DNA of 64,000 nucleotides from Pigmentiphaga litoralis (GTDB taxonomy: Bacteria; Pseudomonadota; Gammaproteobacteria; Burkholderiales; Burkholderiaceae_B). The notes under the pieces are model-generated. The model made no database searches. It was not told where the DNA came from and saw only the letters and a program-made list of their open reading frames with translations. Below, one piece after another: positions 24,555 through 32,971 of this stretch; within the stretch, counting starts at the first letter, position 1, and the number at the start of each line of letters is the position of its first letter. The stretch is taken from contig NZ_JACCBP010000001.1 of the NCBI RefSeq assembly GCF_013408655.1, positions 1,674,001-1,738,000 of the forward strand. Reading direction: 5' to 3'. Position numbers and translations under genes: made by a program.

Positions 24555-25421
24555 TCAGTGCGCCGGCGCGGCCGCCAGTTCTTCGAAGTAGGCCCGCAGC
24601 GTCCGCGGCTCGCGGCCCAGGATCGTGCGCAAGGCCAGGCGGTTACCCATCAGCCCATGTTCGTCATACCAGGCAAACATCTTTGCCATCGCCGCCTGGC
24701 GCGCGGGTGGGAACGGGGCCACCGCCGTGTCGACCGGCAGCACGTCCGCCCGCACGTCGCGGCCCAGCACCTCGCCCATCAGGGCCGCCACGTCGCCACG
24801 CGTCATCGGCTGGGTCGCGACCAGCTCGAAGGTGCCATTGACCAGCGTATCGTTCGTGCAGGCGATGGCGGCGACCTCGGCCACATCGCGGTAGTCCACG
24901 CGGGTGTGCCGCGTCGTCAGCGCCCAGGGCTCGGCCAGCACGCCCGTCTCCACCACCTTGTGCCAGGCGTGCGACAGGTTCTGGTAGAAGACGGCAGGCT
25001 GCAGCAACGTGAATTCCATGCCCGATGCGATGATTGCTTCTTCCACCGGCGGCTTGGCCGCGTGGTTGACGAGGCGGCTCAGCATCGGGTGGATGACGCC
25101 GGAAAAAACGAAGCGCCGCACCCCGGCTTCCACCGCGGCCGCCACGACGCCCTTGCCCACTTCCGATTCGTCAGGGAAAAATGCCGGGGCCATGTAGTAC
25201 ACCGCGTCCATTCCCCGCATGGCGGCGACCAGGCTGGCGTGATCCCGCAGGTCACCCACCACAACCTCGCCCGCCCCCTGCGCCAGCACCCGCTGTGTCG
25301 TTGCCGCATCGCGCACCATGCCCCGCACGGTCACCCCACGCCGCGCCAGTTCGGGAACCACAAAGCCTGCGTTCTTGCCGGATGCGCCGATCGCAAGGAC
25401 GGACGTCACTGTGCCTGACAT
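24555..25421 (-). CDS. NmrA-like NAD(P)-binding protein
   Basis: 288 residues of an atypical short-chain dehydrogenase. The N-terminal dinucleotide-binding loop is AIGASGKNAGFVVPEL (variant GxxGxxG), then the GMVRDAATTQRVL base-binding segment and VVVGDLRDHASLVAAM. The active-site Tyr is not placed as in classical SDRs, as expected for NmrA/QOR2-like proteins, which act as redox sensors or quinone reductases. It begins 43 bases after the AraC regulator gene on the same strand, so that regulator may control it, perhaps as an operon. Function cannot be narrowed further. Confidence 0.88.
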   Translation of the reverse strand: MSGTVTSVLAIGASGKNAGFVVPELARRGVTVRGMVRDAATTQRVLAQGAGEVVVGDLRDHASLVAAMRGMDAVYYMAPAFFPDESEVGKGVVAAAVEAGVRRFVFSGVIHPMLSRLVNHAAKPPVEEAIIASGMEFTLLQPAVFYQNLSHAWHKVVETGVLAEPWALTTRHTRVDYRDVAEVAAIACTNDTLVNGTFELVATQPMTRGDVAALMGEVLGRDVRADVLPVDTAVAPFPPARQAAMAKMFAWYDEHGLMGNRLALRTILGREPRTLRAYFEELAAAPAH

Positions 25422-25464
25422 GCATTTCTCCTAGGTATGTACGGACATGGCCTAAGGTTATACA

Positions 25465-26010
25465 TCAAGCGAACGACTGCCCTGCCCCCTTCAATCGGCG
25501 CCACGCCTGCGGCGCCATGCCGAGCTCGCGGCGAAACGTCCGCGTGAAATGCGACTGGTCGCAAAAGCCATGCAGGTGCGCGATGCGGGTCAGAGGCTCG
25601 TCGGTTGCTTCGATCATGGCGCGGGCCGCTTCGATGCGGCGGCGTCCCACGTAGGCGGCGGGCGGCACGCCGACCGTCGTTTTGAACGCGTGACAAAAAT
25701 GACTGACGCTCAATCCTGCAACGGCGGCAAGATCGGCGGTGCGCAGCCGGGCGCCGAGGTTCGTATCGATATGGGCCGTCAATCGTTTCAGCTGCCAGGA
25801 GGCCAGGCCGCGGGGCCGGTGCGTTGCTGCGGACCCCGGATCGTGGGCGGCCGAGTCTCGCAGCAAGGCCACCGCGCGGACCAGGTATTCGCAGGCGGCT
25901 GCGGCATTGGTGCCCAGCACGGCCTGCGCGTCGGACAGCAAGGTTTCCACGTCGTCGACGAACGTATCGTCGGCACCTCTTTCGAGGAGGCTGGCTTGCT
26001 CTCGGCCCAT
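25465..26010 (-). CDS. AraC-family transcriptional regulator (short)
   Basis: 181 residues. About 75 N-terminal residues without a recognisable sensor fold (contains DDTFVDDVETLLSDAQAVLG) precede a complete AraC/XylS DNA-binding domain: first HTH RTADLAAVAGLSVSHFCH, second EPLTRIAHLHGFCDQSHFTR, ending FRRELGMAPQAWRR. The AAGGAG ribosome binding site eight bases upstream sets the start at ATG 26010 rather than the TTG at 26040. It is unusually short for the family, so it may respond to no ligand or dimerise by the N-terminal helices. Co-directional with NmrA and DUF4142 genes downstream. Confidence 0.88.
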   Translation of the reverse strand: MGREQASLLERGADDTFVDDVETLLSDAQAVLGTNAAAACEYLVRAVALLRDSAAHDPGSAATHRPRGLASWQLKRLTAHIDTNLGARLRTADLAAVAGLSVSHFCHAFKTTVGVPPAAYVGRRRIEAARAMIEATDEPLTRIAHLHGFCDQSHFTRTFRRELGMAPQAWRRLKGAGQSFA

Positions 26011-26106
26011 GCTGCGCGCTCCTTGCACGACGACCGACAAGCGCGGCCGTACGACAGCGATGATGCCCGGCTATGGCCGGCGCGCCCACACCACCCTAGG
26101 GGGAAA

Positions 26107-26130
26107 CCACCCCCCACAAATGGGGGGTGG
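26107..26130 (-). terminator. Terminator of the XapX-to-response-regulator operon
   Basis: A perfect 10-bp stem (CCACCCCCCA / TGGGGGGTGG) with a CAAA tetraloop lies 18 bases past the response-regulator stop. On the minus strand it is followed by TTTCCCCC, a short U-tract. It is placed where the long minus-strand operon should end, before the AraC gene. Confidence 0.65.
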
Positions 26131-26147
26131 AATGACTGCCGGCAGCC

Positions 26148-26780
26148 CTAGACGGCGATGATGCCCCGCTCGATGCCAAGCGCCACGGCATGCGTGCGAT
26201 TGGCCGCGCCCAGCTTGTCCATGAGGCTGCTGACGTGGCCCTTGATCGTGTCTTCGGACACGCCCAGCTCGGACGCGGCCTGCTTGTTCGCGTAGCCGCC
26301 CGCCAGCAGTTGCAGCACCTGCACTTCGCGCGGCGTCAGGCTGTCCTTGCCGATGTGGTTGGCCAGTTCGGCGGCGATTTCGGCCGGGAAGTAGCGGCGG
26401 CCCGCGGCCAGTGTGCGGATGGCTTCGATCAGTTCCTTGCGCAGCGCGCTTTTGAGCAGGTAGCCCTGCGCGCCGGCTTCGATCGCGTGCAACGCGCGCA
26501 CGTCGCCCCGATAGGTGGTCAGGATGGCGATGCGGGCATCGGGCGACATGGCGCGGATGGCGCGGATGGCATGGATGCCGTCGGCGCCCGGCATCTGCAG
26601 GTCCATCAGCGTCACATCGGGTTGAAGCTCGGCATGGCGCCTGACGGCCTCGTTGCCATCACAGGCCTCGCCCACCAAGGCCATGTCGGGTTGGCCGGCA
26701 AGCACGGCGGCAATGCCTTCGCGCAGCAAGGGATGGTCATCGACGACCAGCACGCGGATGGGAGATGCAGTCGCGGTCAC
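26148..26780 (-). CDS. LuxR/NarL-type response regulator
   Basis: 210 residues. The receiver domain shows VLVVDDHPLLREG with the acidic pair, the phosphoacceptor Asp in LMDLQMPGADGI (~residue 59) and the Lys in YLLKSALRK. The C-terminal LuxR HTH is LTPREVQVLQLLAGGYANKQ, then SEDTIKGHVSSLMDKLGA. The GTG start at 26780 overlaps the kinase stop (GTGA, 26777-26780), so the pair is translationally coupled. It is the partner of the propeller-type kinase just upstream. Both are the last genes of the XapX operon, whose expression they may control, as such pairs usually govern adjacent genes. Confidence 0.93.
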   Translation of the reverse strand: MTATASPIRVLVVDDHPLLREGIAAVLAGQPDMALVGEACDGNEAVRRHAELQPDVTLMDLQMPGADGIHAIRAIRAMSPDARIAILTTYRGDVRALHAIEAGAQGYLLKSALRKELIEAIRTLAAGRRYFPAEIAAELANHIGKDSLTPREVQVLQLLAGGYANKQAASELGVSEDTIKGHVSSLMDKLGAANRTHAVALGIERGIIAV

Positions 26781-29700
26781 GTGTCGGACACTCCGGATAA
26801 AGGTAAGGGGGGACGCCGGTCCGGATCCTTGCGATAGGCGCGAGACGCCGGCACGCAAAAACGGATCTGGGTGCCTGTCGCGGGCGCGCTGCGCAGGACC
26901 AGGCTCGCACCGATGCGCTCGGCGCGTTCGTGCATGCCGCGCAGGCCCCAGTGTTCGGGGCGGCCGCGCGGCGTCAACCAGGCGGGGTCGATGCCGCGTC
27001 CATCATCATCCACCCGCAGCTCGAAGACCCGAGATGTGTAGATCATGACGACATCGATGCGCGTCGCGTGGGCATGCGTACACGCATTGGCCACGGCTTC
27101 GCGGGCGACGCGCTCGGCTTCGTCGCGCACCATCGGGTGCAAGGGCACGGGCAGGCCTTCGACGCCCACATGCAGGGTCGGCTGGCCCGGCTGCACGCGA
27201 TCATCGGCCAGGCGGGCCAGCACGGCAGCAAGGTCGTCGTGGTCATCGGCCGGCTGGCGGCGCAGGTCCCGCACGCGATCCCGGCCTTCGATCAATACCT
27301 GATCGGCGCGGTCCAGCGCACGTTCCAGATCAACCCGCGCGGCCGCATCCGCCGGCAGCTTGTCGGCGGCGGCCTGGAACCGCAGCATCAGCCCCTGCAC
27401 GCCCTGCAGCAGCGTGTCATGCAGTTCGCGGGCGATACGTTCGCGTTCGGCATACCGTTCTTCAAGCCGTGCGCGCAATTGATCGGCCGATCGCCTCAGG
27501 TTCATGCGGTACATCAGCCAGAGCAGTGTACTGAGCACCGCGCCCACGAACAGCAGAAAAGCCCATTGCCGATAGAAGACCGGCGCCACCGTGAACGGCA
27601 AGGTGGCTTCGGCCGCGCTGGGCAGCCCGTCCTTGTCAAAGGCCCGCACCCGGAACAGGTAGGTGCCCGCACCCAGGCCCGTGAAGATGGCGGACCGCTG
27701 CGAACCCACGTCCTGCCATTCGCGATCGTAGCCGTCCAGGCGGTACTGGAACTGCAGGCTTTCGGGCGACGACAGGCTGAGCGCGGTGTAGTCGACAAGA
27801 ATGCGGCGGGTGTCGGCGGGCAGATCCAGGGCATGCCGGGTGGACAGCGAGACGCCATCGGCGCTCAGCGTTTCGATGACGGCGGTAGGCCCGGTGTCGG
27901 CAGGCTGGCGCTGCGCCGGGTCGATGCCGACGACGCCGCTGCTCGTCGAAAACCACAAGTGGCCATCGGCGGCGCGTACCCCCGTGGGCAGGGGCAGGAC
28001 CTGATACGGGTCATTGGCGAGGCCGCCTGTCCGGTCCACCGACCGGTAGCGGATGGGCGTGCGGGGATCGGCCAGCGCGGCGGCGACGTCCGCGGCAGGT
28101 ACATGGAAGATGCCCGCCTTGGCCTGGATCCACAGGTCGCCCGCGCCCGGCTCGCCAGGCTTGCCGGGAATCAGGATCAGCGCATACACGTTGTCGAAGG
28201 CATCGTTGGCGGGCCGCAGCACCTCGTGGAAGCGCGTGCCGTCGAACAGCGCGACGCCGTACTGCCCGCCGATCCAGGTCTTGCCGTCTCCATGCGCCAT
28301 GGCGGTGATGTGGCCGACGTTCAGGCCATCGGGCGCGCCCCATGACCGGTCGCCCACCGCATCCCGCGTGACGATCAGGTTGTCGCGATACCCGAACCAC
28401 AACGTGCCTTCCCGGTCGGTCGACGCGGTGACCGGCATGCGTTGACTGGGGCGGGTGGTGGGCGACGGGTGACGCGTCCACACCCCGTCTTCCAGCACGA
28501 ACAGCCCCGCCCGATTGATCGACACCCACAAGCGCCCGGCAGGATCCCGCGCCATGGCACGCACCGACGAATCCGGCGCCGCCTGCGAGGGCAAGCCGGC
28601 CACGCGTTCCAGGTGCGATCCCTGCGACCGCCAGATGCCACCGGGCCCACCCATCCAGACCCCGCCGGTCCGGTCGGTCATGGCGCTGGTCAGTGGTGCG
28701 GGCGCCGACAGTGTTTCCAGCCTGCCGTCGTGCAGGCGCATGGCGGCGCGGCTGCTGGCCCCGGCCCATAACGCGCCGTCGCCACCGGCAGCCAGGGCCA
28801 CGTTCAGCGCGTCCGTGGGAAAGCCCGCCGGCATCAAGGCGCGCCGGCGGAAGCGGTCCAGCCCCCGGCTGGTGCCCGCCCACACATTGCCTTCGCGGTC
28901 TTCAAGCAGGGGCCAGATCGAATCGGCGCTCAGACCATCGCGCGCGCCAAACGTGGCAACGCCGGCAGGGGTCGCGCCGGGCTCGGCGCGCACCGTCCCG
29001 GTCCATCGATGCGTGTCGTCGGGATCGATGCGGATCACGCCCTGCCCCGCCGTGCTGACCCACAGCGCGCCCTCCCGGTCGGTCAGCATGCCGTTCACGC
29101 CCTGCCCGACCGGCACGTCACGCACGGTGAACCGCAAGCCGGCCGAGTCTGTTGATGCCGCGGATGATGCCGCCGACGATGCCGGGGATGATGCCGCCGG
29201 CGATGCCGCTGCCTGCCTGCGCACTTCGTGCAGCACGCCGCGATACCTTTCGGCGACCCACACGGCGCCATCGCGCGTCTGCACCATCTGGCTTGCCCAA
29301 TCGACGGCAACGCCGGTCGCAACAAAGCGCCGTGCGCCCGGTGGCAGATAGAACAGCGCCGATTCATCCGCCGCCCACACGGCGCCGTCGCGGTCCACGA
29401 ACACCGCGCGGCTGTAGCGTCCAGGCAAGCCCCAGTCCTTGCCCACCGGCCGCCATGCCCCCTGCTCGTGCCGCACCATCCCATCATTGACCGCCGCCCA
29501 GATCGCGCCGTCCTTGCCTTGCGCCAGGCCGTACACCACGCCGTCCGGCACGCCTTCCCGCGGTCCATAACGGCGCAGCACGCCATCGGCCAGGAAGGCC
29601 ATGCCGCCCGCCCGCTCGCCTATCCACAGACCCCCACCGGTTGCGAGCAGCGACGACACAATGCCCAGCGGCGCACCCGCGGTGGGCTGGTAGGACGTGA

Positions 29701-29908
29701 AACGGAAGCCATCGAACCGGTACAGCGACGCATTGGTGCCCAGCCACAGATAGCCGTCGGACGTTTGCGCCAGTGCGCCGACCTGGCTCGGCCCGCCATC
29801 GGCCGCGGCCCACCGCCGATGTTCCAGATCGTCAAAGCCGCGGGCGAATACGTTGAGGGTGACAACCATCAGGCAGAGCGCGGCCAAGCAGGACCGCAGC
29901 GACAGCAT
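26777..29908 (-). CDS. Sensor histidine kinase with two-component regulator propeller
   Basis: 1043 residues. Signal peptide (MLSLRSCLAALCLMVVTLNVFA) is followed by a periplasmic region of regulator-propeller repeats (GYLWLGTNASLYRFDGFRFT, and many similar GxxWxGT/W-rich blades), a Y_Y_Y domain (LQFQYRLDGYDREWQDV) and one membrane helix at ~775-800. The HisKA_3 domain follows with His830 in ERIARELHDTLLQG, then a HATPase (REAVANACTHAHA, DDDGRGID, GLRGMHERAERIG). The layout is that of SusR/BaeS-like carbohydrate or polymer sensors. A 12-bp repeat block encodes an Ala/Ser loop at 29151-29210. The start at 29908 is preferred to 29995 because it begins the signal peptide and removes overlap with the hydrolase gene. 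Confidence 0.9.
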   Translation of the reverse strand: MLSLRSCLAALCLMVVTLNVFARGFDDLEHRRWAAADGGPSQVGALAQTSDGYLWLGTNASLYRFDGFRFTSYQPTAGAPLGIVSSLLATGGGLWIGERAGGMAFLADGVLRRYGPREGVPDGVVYGLAQGKDGAIWAAVNDGMVRHEQGAWRPVGKDWGLPGRYSRAVFVDRDGAVWAADESALFYLPPGARRFVATGVAVDWASQMVQTRDGAVWVAERYRGVLHEVRRQAAASPAASSPASSAASSAASTDSAGLRFTVRDVPVGQGVNGMLTDREGALWVSTAGQGVIRIDPDDTHRWTGTVRAEPGATPAGVATFGARDGLSADSIWPLLEDREGNVWAGTSRGLDRFRRRALMPAGFPTDALNVALAAGGDGALWAGASSRAAMRLHDGRLETLSAPAPLTSAMTDRTGGVWMGGPGGIWRSQGSHLERVAGLPSQAAPDSSVRAMARDPAGRLWVSINRAGLFVLEDGVWTRHPSPTTRPSQRMPVTASTDREGTLWFGYRDNLIVTRDAVGDRSWGAPDGLNVGHITAMAHGDGKTWIGGQYGVALFDGTRFHEVLRPANDAFDNVYALILIPGKPGEPGAGDLWIQAKAGIFHVPAADVAAALADPRTPIRYRSVDRTGGLANDPYQVLPLPTGVRAADGHLWFSTSSGVVGIDPAQRQPADTGPTAVIETLSADGVSLSTRHALDLPADTRRILVDYTALSLSSPESLQFQYRLDGYDREWQDVGSQRSAIFTGLGAGTYLFRVRAFDKDGLPSAAEATLPFTVAPVFYRQWAFLLFVGAVLSTLLWLMYRMNLRRSADQLRARLEERYAERERIARELHDTLLQGVQGLMLRFQAAADKLPADAAARVDLERALDRADQVLIEGRDRVRDLRRQPADDHDDLAAVLARLADDRVQPGQPTLHVGVEGLPVPLHPMVRDEAERVAREAVANACTHAHATRIDVVMIYTSRVFELRVDDDGRGIDPAWLTPRGRPEHWGLRGMHERAERIGASLVLRSAPATGTQIRFCVPASRAYRKDPDRRPPLPLSGVSDT
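29151..29210 (-). repeat. Five 12-bp tandem units inside the sensor kinase gene
   Basis: Units on the plus strand: 29151-29162 GTTGATGCCGCG, 29163-29174 GATGATGCCGCC, 29175-29186, 29187-29198 (identical to 29163-29174), 29199-29210. They encode four-residue Ser/Ala/Pro repeats in a loop between propeller blades. The units keep the frame, so copy-number changes would vary loop length only. Confidence 0.8.
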
Positions 29909-29964
29909 GCCGAGCCCGGACGCACGGACCCGCCGCCGCTGGCCAGGCAGGCAAGCGGCAGTTG

Positions 29965-30606
29965 TCAGGATCGACCGGATTGTTGCTGAAACCATTGCAT
30001 TCCGTCATCGGCGACGGCTTCCCAGCCGGGCTCGGCGATCAGCCAGTGGCTGCGCCCGGGAAAGCGTCGGAATGCCGTGGCGGCGATCGACAGACGATGC
30101 TGCCGATAGGTCGCCGCGACAGCGCCGGCTCCGATAGTACGGTCATTTTCGGCCGTGATGAGCAGCAGCGGCGCGCGATGATCGTTGTCGAATGCAATGA
30201 ACGCGTCGCGGCTGAAGGCGGCCTGGCGGAACAGGCGCGCCCACCTGCGATCGGCGAAGGTCACGCCGCGCAGGAAGGCCAGCAGGCCCCGCCATCCGCC
30301 GCCCGAGGTGAACGGCGCAATGGCGATGCCCGCGGCGCCGATGCCGTGATCGAGCAGCACCTGCACGATCAGGCCACCGATGCCATGTCCGATCAGCAGC
30401 GGCGGCTCCGGCAAGGTCCGCGCGAAGGCGGCGTGCGCCGCGATGAGGCGGGCCAGGCACGGCACGCCGCCCGGATCGTGCGGGCCGGCCACGGGCCAGG
30501 CCGGCGCATGGCATTGATAGCCGCACGCGGCATAGCGCCGGACGAACGACGACCAGACGGCTGGCGAGGCGCCCGCATCGTGGATGAACAGCACGGTCCG
30601 GCTCAT
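29965..30606 (-). CDS. Alpha/beta hydrolase-fold protein lacking the nucleophile
   Basis: 213 residues with a clear hydrolase fold (VLFIHDAGASPAVWSSFVRR; nucleophile elbow LLIGHGIGGLIVQ; DRTIG near the acid Asp; PGRSHWLI with the His). In the elbow the usual G-x-Ser-x-G reads G-H-Gly75-I-G: the codon at 30382-30384 is GGC. Asp and His are kept. So it is probably not a normal Ser hydrolase, and may be a binding protein or use another mechanism. It lies 20 bases after the YcaC-like gene in the same operon and 56 bases before the kinase start. Fold certain, function not. Confidence 0.8.
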   Translation of the reverse strand: MSRTVLFIHDAGASPAVWSSFVRRYAACGYQCHAPAWPVAGPHDPGGVPCLARLIAAHAAFARTLPEPPLLIGHGIGGLIVQVLLDHGIGAAGIAIAPFTSGGGWRGLLAFLRGVTFADRRWARLFRQAAFSRDAFIAFDNDHRAPLLLITAENDRTIGAGAVAATYRQHRLSIAATAFRRFPGRSHWLIAEPGWEAVADDGMQWFQQQSGRS

Positions 30607-30626
30607 GACGCGGCCGTGCCTGCGGC

Positions 30627-31319
30627 TTAACGAACGGGCGCGTGGACCGGAGCCAGCGTGGTGTGCGAACCGACCGACCGCGCAGCGGCCTTGTGCACCA
30701 TCGTGTAGGCGTAGTCGACACCCATGCCGTAGGCGCCGGAATGTTCCCGGACGATGTTCATCACGGCGTCATAGGTGTCGCGGTTGGCCCAGTCGCGCTG
30801 CCATTCCAGCATGACCTGCTGCCACGTAACGGGCACCACGCCCGCCTGGATCATGCGCTGCATGGCGTAGTCGTGGGCTTCCTTGCTCGTGCCGCCCGAT
30901 GCATCGGCCACCATGTAGATTTCATAGTCGCCTTCGAGCATGGCGCACAGCGCAAAGCTGTTGTTGCAGACTTCCGTCCACAGGCCGGCCACGACGACTT
31001 TCTTGCGGCCGTTCTTGGCCAGCGCGTCACGCACTTTCTGGTCGTCCCACGAATTCATCGACGAGCGTTCCAGGATGTCCTGGGTCGGGAAGACGTCCAG
31101 CAGTTCCGGATAGGTGTGGCCCGAAAAGCTTTCCGTTTCCACCGTCGTGATGATGGTCGGGATCTGGAACACCTTGGCGGCCTTGGCCAGCGCAACGGTA
31201 TTGTTCTTCAGGACCTGGCGGTCGATCGACTGTACGCCAAAGGCCATTTGCGGCTGATGGTCAATGAAGATCATCTGCGAGTTGTGCGGGGTCAGGACGT
31301 CGAGTTTGGGATTGCTCAT
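30627..31319 (-). CDS. YcaC-like cysteine hydrolase (isochorismatase superfamily)
   Basis: 230 residues. Isochorismatase-fold triad: Asp in MIFIDHQPQM (~residue 20), a Lys in the middle region and Cys in GLWTEVCNNSFALC (~residue 118). The ADASGGTSKEAHDYAMQRM segment and the Trp-rich tail WQQVMLEWQRDWANRDTYD are typical of E. coli YcaC. YcaC-like proteins are cysteine amidase/hydrolases with unproved substrates. It overlaps the MFS-ABM gene by four bases (ATGA at 31316-31319) and is the fourth gene of the operon. A hydrolytic step in the breakdown of an amide or imide is a fair guess. Confidence 0.9.
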   Translation of the reverse strand: MSNPKLDVLTPHNSQMIFIDHQPQMAFGVQSIDRQVLKNNTVALAKAAKVFQIPTIITTVETESFSGHTYPELLDVFPTQDILERSSMNSWDDQKVRDALAKNGRKKVVVAGLWTEVCNNSFALCAMLEGDYEIYMVADASGGTSKEAHDYAMQRMIQAGVVPVTWQQVMLEWQRDWANRDTYDAVMNIVREHSGAYGMGVDYAYTMVHKAAARSVGSHTTLAPVHAPVR

Positions 31320-32971
31320 GATGGCTCCAGGGGGGAATGCCGGCCGCGCGCGAGTGGCGGCCGATCGGAAAAGGTGCCGGATGGCGCAACGTAGTGCGCC
31401 ACGCGCGGCCGGTCGGGGCCGATATGGAAGGCATCGACCTGTTGTTTGATGCGTTGGTCATTGCGGGTGAACCGGTCGTGCTGGCGGCGATGCTCCAGCC
31501 ACGACTCGACCACGAAGGTCTCGATGAAGCGGCCTTGCGACGCGCTGTCTTCATAGATGCCCCAGCTCAGCGCGCCGCCGCGGCGGCGGACCTTGCGCAG
31601 GCCATGCACCTCGCGGACGAAGGCAGGCACATCGTCGGGGCGCACCTGGTATTCCACCGTGATCAGTACGGGCCCGGCATCGTCAGCCGGTTCGGCCGCC
31701 AGCAGCGGTTCGCCCAGATGCGCGGATGGACTCAGGTCCAGGTCCGGCGTCATGTCGAGCCGCCACCGCAACGCGGTAGCGGACGCGAGCGCCATGCCGA
31801 TGCTTGCAATGATCAACGAGGTGGGCGTGCCCAGCATGGCGGCCAGCTTGCCCCACAGGGCGCTGCCTGCGGTCATCGCGCCGTAGAACACCGTCAGGTA
31901 GGTGGCCAAAGCGCGTGCCTTGACCCAGCCTGCCGAACTGCGCTGCGCCCCGACGTTCAGGGTCGACAGCACCGCGATCCACGCGAACCCCGAGAACAGC
32001 AGCACCCCGGCGATCACGAGCGGGCTGCGCACCAGGCCGAGCGCCAGGGTCGACGCCGCGAACACCATGCTGGCCGCTACCGTCAGCGCATCGGCCGACA
32101 GTTTCTTGCGCAGCCTTGGCAAGAGCAGCGCGCCGGCGATGGCGCCCAGGCCGATGGCCGCAAGCAGGCCCCCGTAGCCGCCCGGCCCCAGCCCCAGTTC
32201 GCGCCGCGCAATGATGGGCAGCAGCGCCCACGCCGCGCTGCCGAACAAAAAGAAGGCAATGGCCCGCGCCATGACGGCGCGCAGCAGCGGCGCGGCATGC
32301 ACGTAACGCATGCCTGCGCGCACGGCTGGCAGGAAGTGTTCGGGCGGCAGGCGCTTGACCACCGGTTCCGACTTCCAGCGCCACAGCACGGCCAGGATAC
32401 CGAGCACCGAGACCGCGTTGAGCAGGAACACCGCGGGCGGCCCGGCCAGGCTCAGGATCACGCCACCCAGGGCCGGACCGATCGCCCGGCTGATGTTGAT
32501 GCCAAGCGAGTTCAGCGCAATGGCGCCGGGCAATTCCGCCTTGGGCACCAGATCCGGAACGATGGCCTGGAATGGCGGCGCACTCATGGCCGCGCCGATG
32601 CTGAGCGCGAAGGTCGCCGCCAGCAGCACGACCGGCGTGACCAGTCCGGCCATCGCCAGCACGCCCAGGGTCGCGGCCGCCACCAGCATCCAGAGCTGCG
32701 CAAACAGCAGATACTTGCGGCGATCAACGATATCGGCCATGACGCCCGACGGCAGCGCGAACAGGAACATGGGCAGGCTGCCCGCGGCCTGCACCAGGGC
32801 GACCATCAGGGGATCGGGGCTGAGCGACGTCATCATCCAGCTTGCGCCGACGTCGTGCATCCATGACCCGACGTTGGACGCCACGGTGGCGATCCACAGC
32901 GCGCGAAAGACCCCGACGCGCAGCGGCGACCAGGGGGTGGTGGCGGGAGCAGCTTGCATGTCAGAAGGCAA
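31316..32971 (-). CDS. MFS transporter fused to an ABM-like domain
   Basis: 551 residues. The first ~400 form an MFS_3 (EntS-like) transporter: VGVFRALWIATVASNVGSWM, PSGVMADIVDRRKYLLFAQL as the MFS A-motif region, and regularly spaced helices. The last ~120 residues are soluble and resemble an antibiotic-biosynthesis-monooxygenase (ABM) fold: VEYQVRPDDVPAFVREV, then GIYEDSASQGRFIETFVVESWLEHRRQHDRFT. Such fusions occur in MFS_3 exporters. The transporter may export a product while the ABM part modifies or senses it. It overlaps the amidohydrolase gene by about 11 bases; a second start at 32959 would remove that. Confidence 0.85.
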   Translation of the reverse strand: MPSDMQAAPATTPWSPLRVGVFRALWIATVASNVGSWMHDVGASWMMTSLSPDPLMVALVQAAGSLPMFLFALPSGVMADIVDRRKYLLFAQLWMLVAAATLGVLAMAGLVTPVVLLAATFALSIGAAMSAPPFQAIVPDLVPKAELPGAIALNSLGINISRAIGPALGGVILSLAGPPAVFLLNAVSVLGILAVLWRWKSEPVVKRLPPEHFLPAVRAGMRYVHAAPLLRAVMARAIAFFLFGSAAWALLPIIARRELGLGPGGYGGLLAAIGLGAIAGALLLPRLRKKLSADALTVAASMVFAASTLALGLVRSPLVIAGVLLFSGFAWIAVLSTLNVGAQRSSAGWVKARALATYLTVFYGAMTAGSALWGKLAAMLGTPTSLIIASIGMALASATALRWRLDMTPDLDLSPSAHLGEPLLAAEPADDAGPVLITVEYQVRPDDVPAFVREVHGLRKVRRRGGALSWGIYEDSASQGRFIETFVVESWLEHRRQHDRFTRNDQRIKQQVDAFHIGPDRPRVAHYVAPSGTFSDRPPLARGRHSPLEPS

